Assembly (NCBI GenBank): GCA_958450365.1
Contig: CAUEEP010000444.1
Span: forward strand, 162,548 to 226,547
Direction of reading: 5' to 3'
DNA from: Mesorhabditis belari
Taxonomy: Eukaryota; Nematoda; Chromadorea; Rhabditida; Rhabditidae
Length of the DNA stretch: 64,000 nucleotides
Shown one piece after another: positions 43,558 to 54,635 of this stretch; position 1 is the first letter of the stretch; the number at the start of each line of letters is the position of its first letter. The notes under the pieces were generated by a model. That model was given only the letters and a program-made list of their open reading frames with translations. It did no database searches and had not been told where the DNA came from. A program made the translations under genes and the position numbers.

Positions 43558-46455
43558 ATGAAAACGCTTTTGCTATTCCTTACAACAGTGATCGCTTGGA
43601 CGAGTGCTTGTTGCGGGTTGTCTGTGCCATGGATTCAAACGGGTTGCTGTATGCAATATCAACCGCCAAGTATCATTGGGTATCAGAGAGTAAGTGTAAA
43701 TGATAATCTAAATAATAATCTAAATAATAATCTAAACAATAATCTAAACAATAATCTAAATAACAATCTAAATAATAATCTAAATAATAATCTAAATGCT
43801 AATATGTATCCACTTACATTTGAATCGATTCACGTGCTGTACTTTGAGCTCGAAAATGTCTAAACACACCCTTTCTGGTGTAAATTGTCTTGTTCTCTTG
43901 TTCTCTTGTTTTTCTCAAAGAAATACTAAGTCGTTGTTGCAAGGAAAGTAAAGAATTGCGAGCACCAGAAATGGTATGTTTACCTTTTTAGAGAACAAAG
44001 TCCACTGCAAAGACTAGCAACAATTGTAAGATCAACAATCAACAGTCAGATCTTTATTTTCTAGTTTCAAGTTCTCGGGGTTTATCCTATGTAAACTTTC
44101 AAAGATTTTCCTATTTTCTAAAGTTAACACGTTCGGGACGATTCGGTCCACCGGTGGACGAAGGCCGTCTGGCGACTGGGACGATTCGGTCCACCGGTGG
44201 GCCACGGCCGTCTGGCCCCTGGGACGGTTCGGTCCACCGGTGGGCCACGGCCGTCTGGCCCCTGGGACGGTTCGGTCCACCGGTGGACGAAATTGTGATC
44301 CACCGGACGAAACCCCTCCCGCCCCAGCGACAGACGCTCTACCGACTGCGCTATAGAAGACCTCTATTGCGCGTATCCCAGTAAAACGGCCATAACTTTG
44401 TGGGATAAAGTCTTATCAAAAAATGATGTTGATATGAAACGTCCATCTAGCTGAGCTCCATCCAATAAAACAAAAATCGTGGAAAACATACCATTAGAGA
44501 AAGAGAAATGCGGCGTTTTGTCTCACGAGCCAAAAAAAGAGCCGATATCTTTTTGAGGCAGCGATATTTTCAAAATCTGATTCGAGATTCGGATTCAGCA
44601 TGAAATTTTACATATAGGAGGTGTATTTCGGGGCCAATAGCTTTGCGAGAAACCCCTCTCGTCCGCTGGGGCAGGGGCAGTAGCGCAAAAAAAACGCCTC
44701 GTCGCGAATGTGTTAAATTACCGAATAAATTCTTCATCTGTAAAGCAGAGAAATCGTTAAAAATTTAGATTCCAATTTACAAACGGATTCGAGTGCGCGT
44801 GCCTGTGTACGTTTATTTCCGCATTTTCGATTTTTACAAAAAAAAAACTTTAGAATGCCGACCTATGCAGTGCCGCCAATTGCGTGAGTTCAAAAAGCTT
44901 TCTTTCAATGTTTCTTGATAAAAAGCTTTCTTTCTTTCAATGTTTCTTGATAAAAAGCTTTCTTTCTTTCAATGTTTCTTGAAACGTCAACTTTTCAATT
45001 CTTTTTCAGACCACCATCTTACTCGGCTCCACAAGTGCAAATGCCAGCGTAAGTAAAGAAAAGCTTTAAGTCATTAGAATGGATTGATACACGTTTAAGT
45101 CATTAGAATGGATTGATTTGAGTCATTAGATTGAGTCATTAGATTGATACACGATACACGTTAGAATGGATTGATACACGAATGATGCTTTGTATGGATT
45201 TGTATGTCTTTTTTTGTGTTAGAAGGATCTTCAGATGCGGCGGACGTCTTTTTTGACATATTCAAAAATCATATTTTCAAAAAAGACCTCCGCCGCATCT
45301 GAAGATCCTTCTAACACACAAAAAAAATCATACAAATCCATACAAAGCACCATTCGTGTATCAATCCATTCTAACGAAAGTCTTATGACTTGATTGTCTT
45401 TCTTTATTTCTTTCTTTTATTTCTTTCTTTCTTTAATTTTAAAGATACTTTTTAAAAATCAAATATTCTTTCACTAAATTTTACTAATTAAAATCGTTTT
45501 ATTAAATGAAATTTTATTAAATTAGTTTCTTTGTGCTGCTTTACCGGTTCGCGTAGGCTAGTTCGATTACTTTCTTATGTTTACAAAGTTTAAGGGACTA
45601 ATTTGCGATGTAGTAAGACAAATTTTATAAGGAATTTGTAAAAGCCATCAAAAAAATTACCGTAAATACTGTAATAGTACCCCACCGCCCTCGTACAGTC
45701 GCGTAGTCGCAAAAGTATTAGTCATTTTTTAGTATTTCATTTTTTTCAAAGCGCCCGTCCTTTCAAAAAATGCGTCTTTGGTATCAAAAAATAGCTGAAA
45801 TTCAGGGCTATTTTTTGATACCCAAACGAGCATTGTAGCATAAACCAGTGTCGAGAAAAACTCGTTCAAAGCTAGACTACACAACACTCCGCACCGTCAT
45901 TATGGGGGTGGGGTACTATTACAGTATTTACGGTAGTTTTATTTTTGTTCTATTACTTTCCAATTAGAATATCATTTAGAATGCCTTCCTACGCTGACCC
46001 GCAACCATCTGTGTAAGTCGGAAAAGGTTATCGAATAAGAATTTGAATATTCAGAGAAATCCCCCAAATGAGCTATGGTCAAGGTGCGGTTGAGACTTCT
46101 CCGCCAGCAGCTCCAGGGGTGAGTCTCAGGATTACAGTACTCTTATAAATGGAATACTGTAATATATAAAGTGCCTAGTAGAGCTATTACTGTAGGAAAT
46201 AAGAAATAGCAATTCTTAACTTAAGGTCATAGTTAGCTTTTGAATCTAGCCACAAAAATATCCGAACTCTTCTAGATGTCGCCGCTTTACGACAATTCGA
46301 TCTCGATGCCGCCAAGAGATGACCAAATTCCCGTTGAACCCTCCGGGTAATCAAATTTTATAGTACAGGGTTTTCAAATCAGGAGCTAATAAATAGATTC
46401 ATCATATCCTAATTCCAGCTACCATGGTCGAACAGTGAAACTGGTGAAAAGCTAA
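43558..46455 (+). CDS. Small secreted proline-rich protein
   Basis: Eight exons join in phase: 43558-43689, 44769-44806, 44854-44883, 45010-45048, 45980-46012, 46055-46118, 46276-46346, 46419-46455. The 147-residue product starts with a clear signal peptide (MKTLLLFLTTVIAWTSACCG), followed by a short Cys-containing segment (QTGCCMQYQPP) and a low-complexity region of MP-x-Y repeats (MPTYAVPPIA, MPSYADPQP, MSYGQG, MSPLYD). It ends in a basic tail, RTVKLVKS. I recognise no domain. Composition suggests an extracellular matrix, cuticle or eggshell-type protein, which is inference. Intron 1 contains minisatellites and a tRNA-like piece; intron 4 contains a large palindrome and a MITE. The one-exon-per-motif layout suggests growth by small exon duplication. 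Confidence 0.75.
43695..43800. repeat. 12-bp minisatellite (AATAATCTAAAT)
   Basis: Nine units directly after the exon 1 donor; the Asn-Leu frame over it is an artefact of reading into the intron. Confidence 0.85.
44128..44290. repeat. GC-rich minisatellite (GGGACGGTTCGGTCCACCGG...)
   Basis: Three to four copies of a unit of about 50 bp (GGGACGRTTCGGTCCACCGG TGGGCCACGG, then CCGTCTGGCCCCT). It is conspicuously GC-rich for the window. Confidence 0.85.
44312..44372 (-). tRNA. 5' half of a tRNA-like sequence
   Basis: On minus, TCTATAGCGCAGTCGGTAGA GCGTCTGTC matches a tRNA 5' half with a clear A box. Downstream it runs into GC-rich sequence with no proper T arm. Confidence 0.45.
45162..45374. 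repeat. Near-perfect palindrome, about 95-bp arms
   Basis: From CGTTAGAATGGATTGATACA through GAAGGATCTTCAGATGCGGC and back, with a loop of about 25 bp. The GC-rich inner part pairs almost without mismatch. Confidence 0.85.
45658..45937. mobile_element. MITE family A copy with divergent left arm
   Basis: Both termini are present (ACCGTAAATACTGTAATAG and its complement). The left arm then differs (CTCGTACAGTCGCGTAGTCG), matching the sequence at 39.52 kb rather than its own right arm. Confidence 0.8.
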
Positions 46456-46696
46456 TCCCTCCTCAGAACGAGATCTCGAGTATTTGTACATTTTTGAAAG
46501 TTACATAAATGTTTATCTTACAACCACACTAATTCTATAAAAGCTAAAGAGAAAAATTTACCCGTAATAACAATGAGCAAAATAAAATAATCTAAAAGAA
46601 CAACAAACAAGGTAACAATGAATAAGGTAACAAACAAGGTAGCATACTTTACTAAAACTAAAAACTTGCAAAACTAACCCTAGCAAACGCTAAAAA

Positions 46697-49600
46697 TTAT
46701 GTTGAAGGAGGAGATGTTTCTCTGTTGGAATACTTGTCGAATCGCTTCCAGAAATCCGAGCTTTTTACGATTTCGTCCTCTTCTGACAGCGACAATAAAC
46801 CGTTCGGCTTGAAGAGCCATATCCTGAAAAGGAAGATTTAAGTACAAAAATAAACTCAACTATATCTAAACATAGAAACATAGGAGTCCCTTTGGTAAAG
46901 TTCTATTTGCAATGTTACTTTTAACTCACTTCTCTAATTCAGCCTGTCGATTTGCGACTTTCATGATTTTATCCTGGTGCTCGGAGTCAATTTGAATTCC
47001 CATCTTATCGAAGAGCTCAAAAAGTTGCAGAGCAAAACGCCCAAGTTTCTTTGTTTCTGAACATTTTAACTTTAGACAAAACAAAACAAAACCACTCACC
47101 ACAAAGCTTAAGGAAATCTTTTTGTAATTCGAGGCATTGCTCCGGGTCTTCTTTCAGACGAGAATGTTCAAGCATGATTTCGGAAAACTTATAAACGAAC
47201 TCATTATTTAACTAAACGTAGATTGTAACTATAATGTTTTAAATCCAAACTTTCTTGGTTGCTCTCAAATTGTTTATCAAGCGGAAAGCGAGGACAATGT
47301 GTGGCGAATCCATGTCAGTCTGAAAGAAATGTTGAACAGCTTTTCAAGAAGCCAACTTTGTGCTTGTTTGTGTAGTCGATCGCCTCGGTGTACTTTCGTA
47401 GAGAGACCAAGATTGCCGCATAGATGGTGTGAACTCGACTGGCCGGGAGAAAGTTTTGCGCCTTGTGGAGAACTAAAATCAAAAGATTAAAGTTTTATTT
47501 TGAAAATTTTAAGCTTTAAATTAAAATTAATATTAATATTACTGTTTACCAACCATATTGAAGATCGGTGGCCTTTTGCGGATTTTGATCAATTCCGCGA
47601 GTGACATAGCTAAAATATCCAATTTCCGTGCAACGCAAAAAAAACTCACGTAAGTAAGGGCACGATCCCATTAGAAGCATAAAATCCGGACTGTAGAGCC
47701 ATCCATGTATTCACAGCCGGCATCCATCCAAAACTAAAATTATTAATTTTACTAGAAATCACTAAATTTTTTTACCGATTGAGAACATTTTCGATAATCG
47801 TTGCAGAGACCGTTTCGTTTGGGTGAAGTGCGATGAATTCGAGTTTGATCAATGTCCTTAACAGCTCCAAACAATCGTTTACGCTTTCCACAGTCAATTC
47901 GCGTAACTAGGAAAATTTTAGGTCGAAAAAAGAAGCTCTTAATTACCTTGATGCATTTTGAAAAAAGTTGGTTATATTCGTACAACGTCTCATAAAAAGT
48001 TTCGTATTGTGTACTCGCTGAAAGATGTAAATATAATTTTAAAGGAATAAGAAAATATCATTTTAACAAACCATAAGGAAACAGTTGTCGCAATTCGTAA
48101 GCATAGGCAACCAAGTGACGAATGGCATCGATTTGCGTTGGTTTTGCATCCCATTCCCCGTCGTTCTTCTCCGATTTGATTTCTTTTCTGGCGCGATAAT
48201 TCTTGTCGTTGATGCTGAACAAGCGCTCTCGCAAAAGCTGAAAAATTGATTTTGAAAAACAACACAGATAGCAAATTACCCTAATCAGATGAAAGTTCTT
48301 GATAGGTGAGACAATTTTCCCATCCTCTCGCTTCCATTTATCTTGTTGCCCTGATCTAAAGAAGAAAAACTTTACAAATTGTTGGCAACTAAAATTACAA
48401 GCTTTTGAGCATCATTTGAATACGTGGCCAGTCCAAGTGTTCAAAGTAAAGATCAATGATCTAAAATTGCGTCAAAATAAAAATTGGATAGAACAAAACG
48501 CTAACCTGCGGTACAATATCCTCAAACTCGGTATCAAGAGGCCATCCATAAAACGTGATAAATGAGTGAATATTGGCAGCATCCTAAAATTTATATTTCA
48601 GTAACTCTCGAACGCACTTACCCTTGAATCCACAAGGTTCTTCAGTATTCGATACGTTGGCTCAATTCCTTTCGGTTTGGGTTTTTCCGAGGCGCAGAAG
48701 ATTCGCTCGTGATTCTCTTGTAGCCATCTAAAAAGAAAATTTGCATATATTTTGCAAAATTATCTCAAATCTACATCTAAAACTCTGGAATTTGAATTTA
48801 TCCGTGCAATAAAAGTAAAATGTCCAGTGGGGTTATTATTTATTACTACTGCTTCCTACCCTACTGGTTTCTTCCAACTGCTTCTTCAAATGGTGAGCTT
48901 TTATCACTTATGTTCTTTTTATTTTTGGCTTGTCTTGCTTTTACTGGCATTTTGTTGAGCCTACTTGCCGTAATGTTTGTTGACTTGTTCGTTTTGTAGA
49001 CTACCCCTCCAAAACTGACTGCTGCAATTGCAAGAACACAAACGCCTGAGGACGATTTCTTGGATGGTGTTTTTCCGCTAAGACTATGGGACACGGAACC
49101 TAATCAAGGTACTTTTGATTTTTAAATTTTAGACTTCTATACCGAATGGAGCCTTATACCCTTTTTAATGGCAAATTTTTAGGTGCAAAACCAATCGATC
49201 TCGAGCACAAAGAGACAAAGAATCGCTTCCATGGCTTCACGTTGCTCCGAAAGGCTTCATCTTGTCTGATCAGCCCTTCCAATGTTTCAAGGTAAAATCT
49301 TATTTGTTCATCTCCATTTTTCTTTTTTTAGTGCAACCTCCACTACAAGCATCTCCAAGTTCTCCTTCTTGGCCATCAAACAGGACTCAAGTACAACGGC
49401 TCCAATTACGAGCCCCCTCTCCACATCGTGGGGTCATTCGTCGAGCCGTGGAAGCACTATCTCTTCGACGTCCGGCCGCGCCACCTATGTAACTGAATCC
49501 TGCCCAAGTCGTTCACCGTCCACCGCCTACTCAATGCCACTACCGCCGAGCGACTATCAACCCACTCGAACAATTGAATGCCAATGTTCTCCTTGTATGC

Positions 49601-52600
49601 ATGGAAATAACAGGTAACTAATTTCGTCCAATATATCACGTAACTGCTTGCTTTAGTGATTTTTCGGGTGGCCGTATTACAAAGCAAAACTCGTCCATTT
49701 CGGAGGTACTCTTTCGTATATTATTTTTAGAACATTAAAGCTTTTAGTATGACATCAGCTCAGCTTCTACGACTAGTGCCCGATCCTCGCAATTCAACTA
49801 TGGTCCTTGGAGCGGTGGTCAAAGGAAATCCAAGGTACGCCCATCCGCCAAAGAGTCGCCAAAATGTCAATGTGATGAGTGTGAGAACGCGAGGTACATT
49901 CTTAGTTTAAGATTCATTTACTTCAACTTTAGGGCTATTCTCGCTAAGTGCAACAAGAAACACTTGCAGCCGACTAATGTCGACACGTCTGCCGAGAAAA
50001 AGGCGCTCAAACTCGAATTGGAGGTAAACTCTGACTCAGTTGTTGAATAAAATTGTTTTTCTTTAGAGCAGTCGTGATGCCTTCAGTCCAGCGTCTTCGA
50101 TTGTCATCAGGCCTCCGCAAGATAACTCGCTCAACGGACAAAAGGATTTTGAAACCGATAGTTGAATAAACATTCGTGTTGTCAATTCTTTTCAAAACCA
50201 ACTGTAGCAACTAACTTACCGAGAAAGTTCTTCAACACGCGGTCCTTTTTCGTCTTCAATGTAGTCTCGATTGCTCTTACTTTCGATACTCTGAAATAAT
50301 CATAATAAAAGTTGCGTTTATACAATACCTTCTTAAACTTCCACCACTCATGAAAAGAATACCATAGAGCTGAATCGGAAAACCCATGGCTCTTCATAAT
50401 TCGGCTCATCCATCCAATTTTCGTGTACACAATACCCCGATCCGTGGTTTTTCGATTTTGCTTATCTAGGTGGTGATCAATCGAAATAAATGAGTGATTT
50501 TGACTAACCATAAAGTGGTTGAAGTAGTAACTTGACTAAACATTTTGTGTCAAGTTTCGAGAAATCCTTATATCCGAGTCGCTCACACCGAAACAGGAGT
50601 GTTAGTCGAGCTGACAGATCATCACAACTAAATGAAAGAATGTGTCCGCTTATCTGAAACGGCACAAACCTAGCAAGAAGAGGTAAAATCAGATGCGGAC
50701 GTGTCCTTTCCAAATCCACAAAGTCGATCAAACTGGAAAAGTATTCGAACCTAAAAGTTTCGTTTAAATTTTGTTGGACAAACCAGGCCAAACCTTGTTT
50801 CCAATGAGAATTCCTTGAACGTTAAAACATTCTTCAGAAGCTCATCGTAGATAAACTTTCTAAAGTAATATATAGAGGAAAACAGCATTGAATAAGAACT
50901 TACGAAATGCTCGGGTAAGATTTCAAGACAACCATCGCACGATTCGCCACTTCTTTCACTTTGGGGATGGGAGACTAAAAATTTCAAAAACCATAAAAGG
51001 TCCAAAAGATTCTTTATCAAAACTTACATGGTTTTTGATAAGTTGTCGGCAGAGTCTTGTTTGGATCTGGTCGACAAGCACTAAAATTGAATTTACATCA
51101 AAAATTTTAAAAATTATGGTACCCAATTTTTGCTGTTTATGAATGAAGTCTTTGACTTTCGTAGAATCCTCCAAGAGTGTGAGCGCTATGTAGTAATGCC
51201 CATGTGCCAAGTGACGTTCAATCTGGGAACACTTAAATTAATTACCACAAATCAAAGGAAAACCTCTCGAATCAACAGCTTGAAAAAACCCCATTGATGG
51301 CTCACTCTGCTCAAAATCTGAACGGGTGTTTAGAAAGAAAAACAATTCAAATTACCTGTTCGATTAAAGGCATCGTTTCTAAACCGTCTTTTGTGCGACT
51401 TTTTTCTGTTAGTAGCCATAAAATGTCAAAAACGCTTCCATTGCTAAGGGTAAGTTTCTTTTCGTCGTCAACGGCAATCCGCAGAATCTAAAAATTAAAG
51501 GATTGTAGCAAAAAGACACTAATTTTTACAAAAATAATAAATACTAGCCTTTCTCAATTGATCGAGATCGTTTCTTGCGGCAGCTGCTTTAGCAAGAGCT
51601 TCAAGCGCCAGTATTTGCCCCTCGGAACCATGTCGGTCTTTTGTTTGCTAAAGCACAGCAGTTATTTGATTTTTGTGAAAAATGACTTGATATAAAGAAT
51701 CGGCTTTCTTCTCGTAGCCATGTACAGCAAAACCGTAGATGATCGCAGAATTACACTGAGCATCCAAAATGAGACCTCTTTTCGCCATTTCATAAGTCTG
51801 AAAAATTCATTTTAATTTAATCCAACTCAAACAGCAATAAGCTTATATAAAAATACCAAGTTCCTTGATGCATCTACTTTTCCTTGCAGCGCAAGTTGTT
51901 CAAGAAACAAGCGGAAGCTTTCTTGATCCAACGACAAACCCTTTGTGACTTCGGCATCCTAAAACATGAATCGAATCACGATTTTAGACTATACATTTAA
52001 GTCTTACTGTAACTTACATGTAATTGCTTATTAACGTCAAATTCGACGTCATTTTCCATCAAAACACGAAGATATACATTGAAAGCTAACACCGACCACG
52101 AGATCTCTGAACACCGTTTAGCAATAAATATGAAATGATCATCTTACCGTTTATCTGTAGCTGGCCAATAATCCTATTCAAAATGAGTTGTCGGTTATCC
52201 TTGTGCACATTTGACATGGCCCTCCCGCAAGCTAAAAACAACGTCGGCAGCCATCTTTCGTGATTGTTGCGTAGTGTAAAAAGAAGTTGCTCTAAATTTT
52301 ATGCTCTACAGAACTATTTATCTTTCTATTTAATTTAACTAGGTACCCACAATACTTACCATTCCCGTCCTCTAACGGTTTCAAAATATTGCAGAAGACG
52401 GCTTCGCCCGAAACACGGAAATTTTGTCGCAGATGTTGTTCGATCGTCGAAAGTTCCACCTCCGGAGAACTCACCTAAAACAGAGATTGAGCAAAGTCTC
52501 TTTAGGGCAAAGCCTACTAAACTGTAACTTACTTTTTCTGGACGTTTAACGGTCCCTTTGATGCCAACAAAGTGCCCAATGTTGATCAATTTGGCGTCTT

Positions 52601-52823
52601 GGTCTGATAAAATCGGCACGGCTGCGGTCCGTTTGATGATGGGATAGAATCGACGGGAGGTTACGCTAAAAGCTGTCAATAACGATGTTTGCTAGATAAA
52701 ATCTTGCTAGTAAACGAAATTTTTTTACCTTTGACTAGTCGAGGGTAGCACGCCATGGAGTGATTGTCGATTTGTCAAGATCCGGCGAGCGTTTCGAATT
52801 CCATCTCTTGATAAAGCGAGCAT
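46697..52823 (-). CDS. LRPPRC-like mitochondrial PPR protein
   Basis: About 30 short exons read on minus from ATG at 52821-52823 to TAA at 46697-46699. The start encodes an Arg-rich presequence (MLALSRDGIRNARRILTNRQ, then SVTSRRFYP) typical of mitochondrial import. PPR-like helical pairs follow, such as DQESFRLFLEQLALQGKVDA and MAKRGLILDAQCNSAIIYGF. Segment order resembles LRPPRC, the mitochondrial mRNA stability factor. The C-terminal part (VNTWMALQSGFYA ... IWLFKPNGLL) is less clear. Exons 52729-52823 and 52533-52665 join in phase, as does the pair flanking the long intron: ELS-R ends at 50220 and R-WLQENHERIF starts at 48727, both phase 2. That 1,492-bp intron (48728-50219) encloses a plus-strand gene. 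Other introns are about 40-70 bp. Estimated length is about 1,000-1,100 residues, shorter than vertebrate LRPPRC. Alternatively it could be two genes. Confidence 0.78.
48820..50165 (+). CDS. Nested single-pass membrane protein gene (344 aa)
   Basis: Eight exons in phase: 48820-48969, 49000-49108, 49183-49291, 49332-49613, 49657-49705, 49748-49893, 49933-50023, 50067-50165. The 344-residue product has an aromatic N-terminus (IIYYYCFLPYWFLP), a membrane helix at about residues 28-50 (LMFFLFLACLAFTGILLSLL), then a hydrophilic Ser/Thr/Pro-rich domain. Two CQC-x2-C motifs occur, ECQCSPC and KCQCDEC, about 90 residues apart, possibly a metal site or disulphide cluster. I recognise no family. An AATAAA overlaps the stop codon (50165-50170). 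The first intron is only 30 bp. The gene lies wholly inside a minus-strand intron of the LRPPRC-like gene. Start chosen because AAAATG opens the frame leading into the helix. Confidence 0.72.
50165..50170 (+). terminator. Poly(A) signal AATAAA of the nested gene
   Basis: AATAAA begins at the last base of the TGA stop. Its position 50 bp before the minus-strand exon edge fits a very short 3' UTR. Confidence 0.5.
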
Positions 52824-52869
52824 AAAGCTCCCAGTTTCACTGAAATAAAGATTACTGCATCGCAAAAGA

Positions 52870-53325
52870 CCGTGGAAAACGTGAAAAAGACAACAAAAAC
52901 GGACCAGTTAAGGAGTTAACAACCTTAATGCACTTTTCAAAATAAAAATAGGTAAGGTGTTCAAATGTTTAGTACGTGTAAATGCACAGTACGGGCATAG
53001 AGACGGATAGAGAGCTGCCGTTTTTCTGTGGGCATAAGAGCCGGGTTCTAGGTATCGGGCAGCTCTACCATCACCATCAAACGCAGCACACGCTATTGCG
53101 TTCTTGGTATGGAAGCTAACCCATTAAAAGAATAAAAAGATGAAAAAGAAAGTATTAAGTGTATCAGCGGAATATCTTTAAAACGAAGCACCCACATAAA
53201 AGTTCAAGTAAAAACCATACTCTAGCAATTCCTCTTTTTCCCACGTTGTTGTGTTGAAAACGTTTGAACCTTGTTTTTCTTTTGTTTAAACTTCAAGAAA
53301 ATTATGATTTTTTGTTTAGGTGTTG
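52870..53325. promoter_or_regulatory. Divergent intergenic region
   Basis: The 450-500 bp between the LRPPRC-like start and the next plus-strand gene should hold both promoters. GTACGGGCATAGAGACGGAT and CGTTTGAACCTTG are among the few higher-GC words. No TATA-like or known motif is defensible. TTTTTTGTTTAG at 53309-53319 could be a spliced-leader acceptor. Confidence 0.35.
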
Positions 53326-53338
53326 ATGTTGCCAAGAG

Positions 53339-54635
53339 ATGTATCATCATTCGATCATGATCCACCAAAAGATGTTATCGAGGTGCTACCGGCGGTTCGA
53401 CGATTCTACACGAGAGGAGTAGGTTTTGTTGTTATCTTGCCAATTTATCGGTTTACATTTGAATCTTTTCAGTATTCATAGGTTAAAATCAGTAGACTTG
53501 CGGCACAACCATCGTTCAATAAGCTTTCATTTAGGAAATAACGCTCGGCGACTACAATCGAAACTGGCCGATCATCTTATGCTGCGAGATTTCGAAGAAG
53601 ATCGGATTGAATCTTGTCTACAAGCAAACGGTCACGTTAACTACGACTGGACCTACACGTATTTTTTTACAAAAGGTTAAAACGTTGTCTATTATAGCTG
53701 TGGTTACTGTTTGGTTTATGGGAATCAGCTATCGATACATTTGTGGATATCAGCAGATCAATCCGTAAAAGAACTTTTTGAACTTTAAAACTTGTATTTT
53801 AGTACCCTGAGCGAAGAAGAGAATGTTAGAGAAGCTATCGGTGCTTTATACAACAGACTCTCAGATGTTGGGGCTGTACCCAGTGGGATAGCTAGGTACT
53901 GTTTTCTTTTTGTTTAGACTTTTGCAAAACGACTTTTTTAGACTTTGTGCCCGATTCGAGCTTTTGAAACCGGTTGTATTGTTGACATTGCCTTGGTTTC
54001 AACATCTTATGATCAAAATAAACGAAAGTAAGAATCAATGACGAATCAAGAATCAATGACTCTTCAGCGCTGTATAAAGATCTCATGTTTGACATGCCCA
54101 CAAGACCCATGAACGAGACTGCGCTTCTAGTGAAAGTGGAGTCGTTAACGGTAAAACGAAAAACGATTTCATTATTAACATTTTTCTTTAGAAATACTTG
54201 CAAAGTGGTCAGCACATTATTGGACCAACAAGCTGTGTATGCGATGTCCATCTTACGTGCAGATAGTGCGACTATGGGTTGGGTTTTAATTTTAAACTTT
54301 ACAGATTGATTTTAGGGAGCCGGTGTTCCAAATGTTCGACTGCCCAATGAAAAGTTTAAAGAGATTTACGTAATTTTGTTGTTTGCTTTTTGAAGTCAAC
54401 TTTTACTAGGACTGTTCGGGTGTTAGAAGTGGTGTCATTCAATTCCTCGAGGACTATCTCGTCGAGGATAGTGATCCGCAAAAGCAGCGCAAAAGCACTA
54501 CAGGTTTGTTAAAAATGGTATTGAGATTTGAAGTTTCAGTTTGAAAAAATCACATTTCTTGTTTCAGAAACGAATCGATTTTTCCACCAGACGGTTCACC
54601 ACATCCGCTATTGCTTGGTGTCCCAGAAGCTTTGA
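53339..54635 (+). CDS. Unrecognised protein, phase-consistent exons
   Basis: From about 53339, exons join through DIHRLKSVDLRHNHRS, LADHLMLRDFEEDRIESCLQ, NYDWTYTYFFTK, AVVTVWFMGISYRY, TLSEEENVREAIGALYNRLS, LLKPVVLLTLPWFQHLMIKI, TLYKDLMFDMPTRPMNETAL and YLQSGQHIIGPTSCVCDVHL. Introns are about 40-60 bp and phases match from 53466 to 54150. After that two splicing choices are possible around 54275, and near 54580 the predicted stop frame competes with another protein-like frame (IFPPDGSPHPLLLGVPEALT). Possible starts are 53326 and 53339; the latter keeps phase. One weak hydrophobic stretch is seen. No family recognised. Confidence 0.5.

Noticed and set aside
49000..50200. Plus-strand exons as the reverse strand of LRPPRC-like coding sequence
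   Set aside because: Eight plus-strand exons agree in phase and have plus-oriented GT-AG sites and poly(A) signal, whereas no minus-strand PPR-like frame exists between 48.73 and 50.22 kb.
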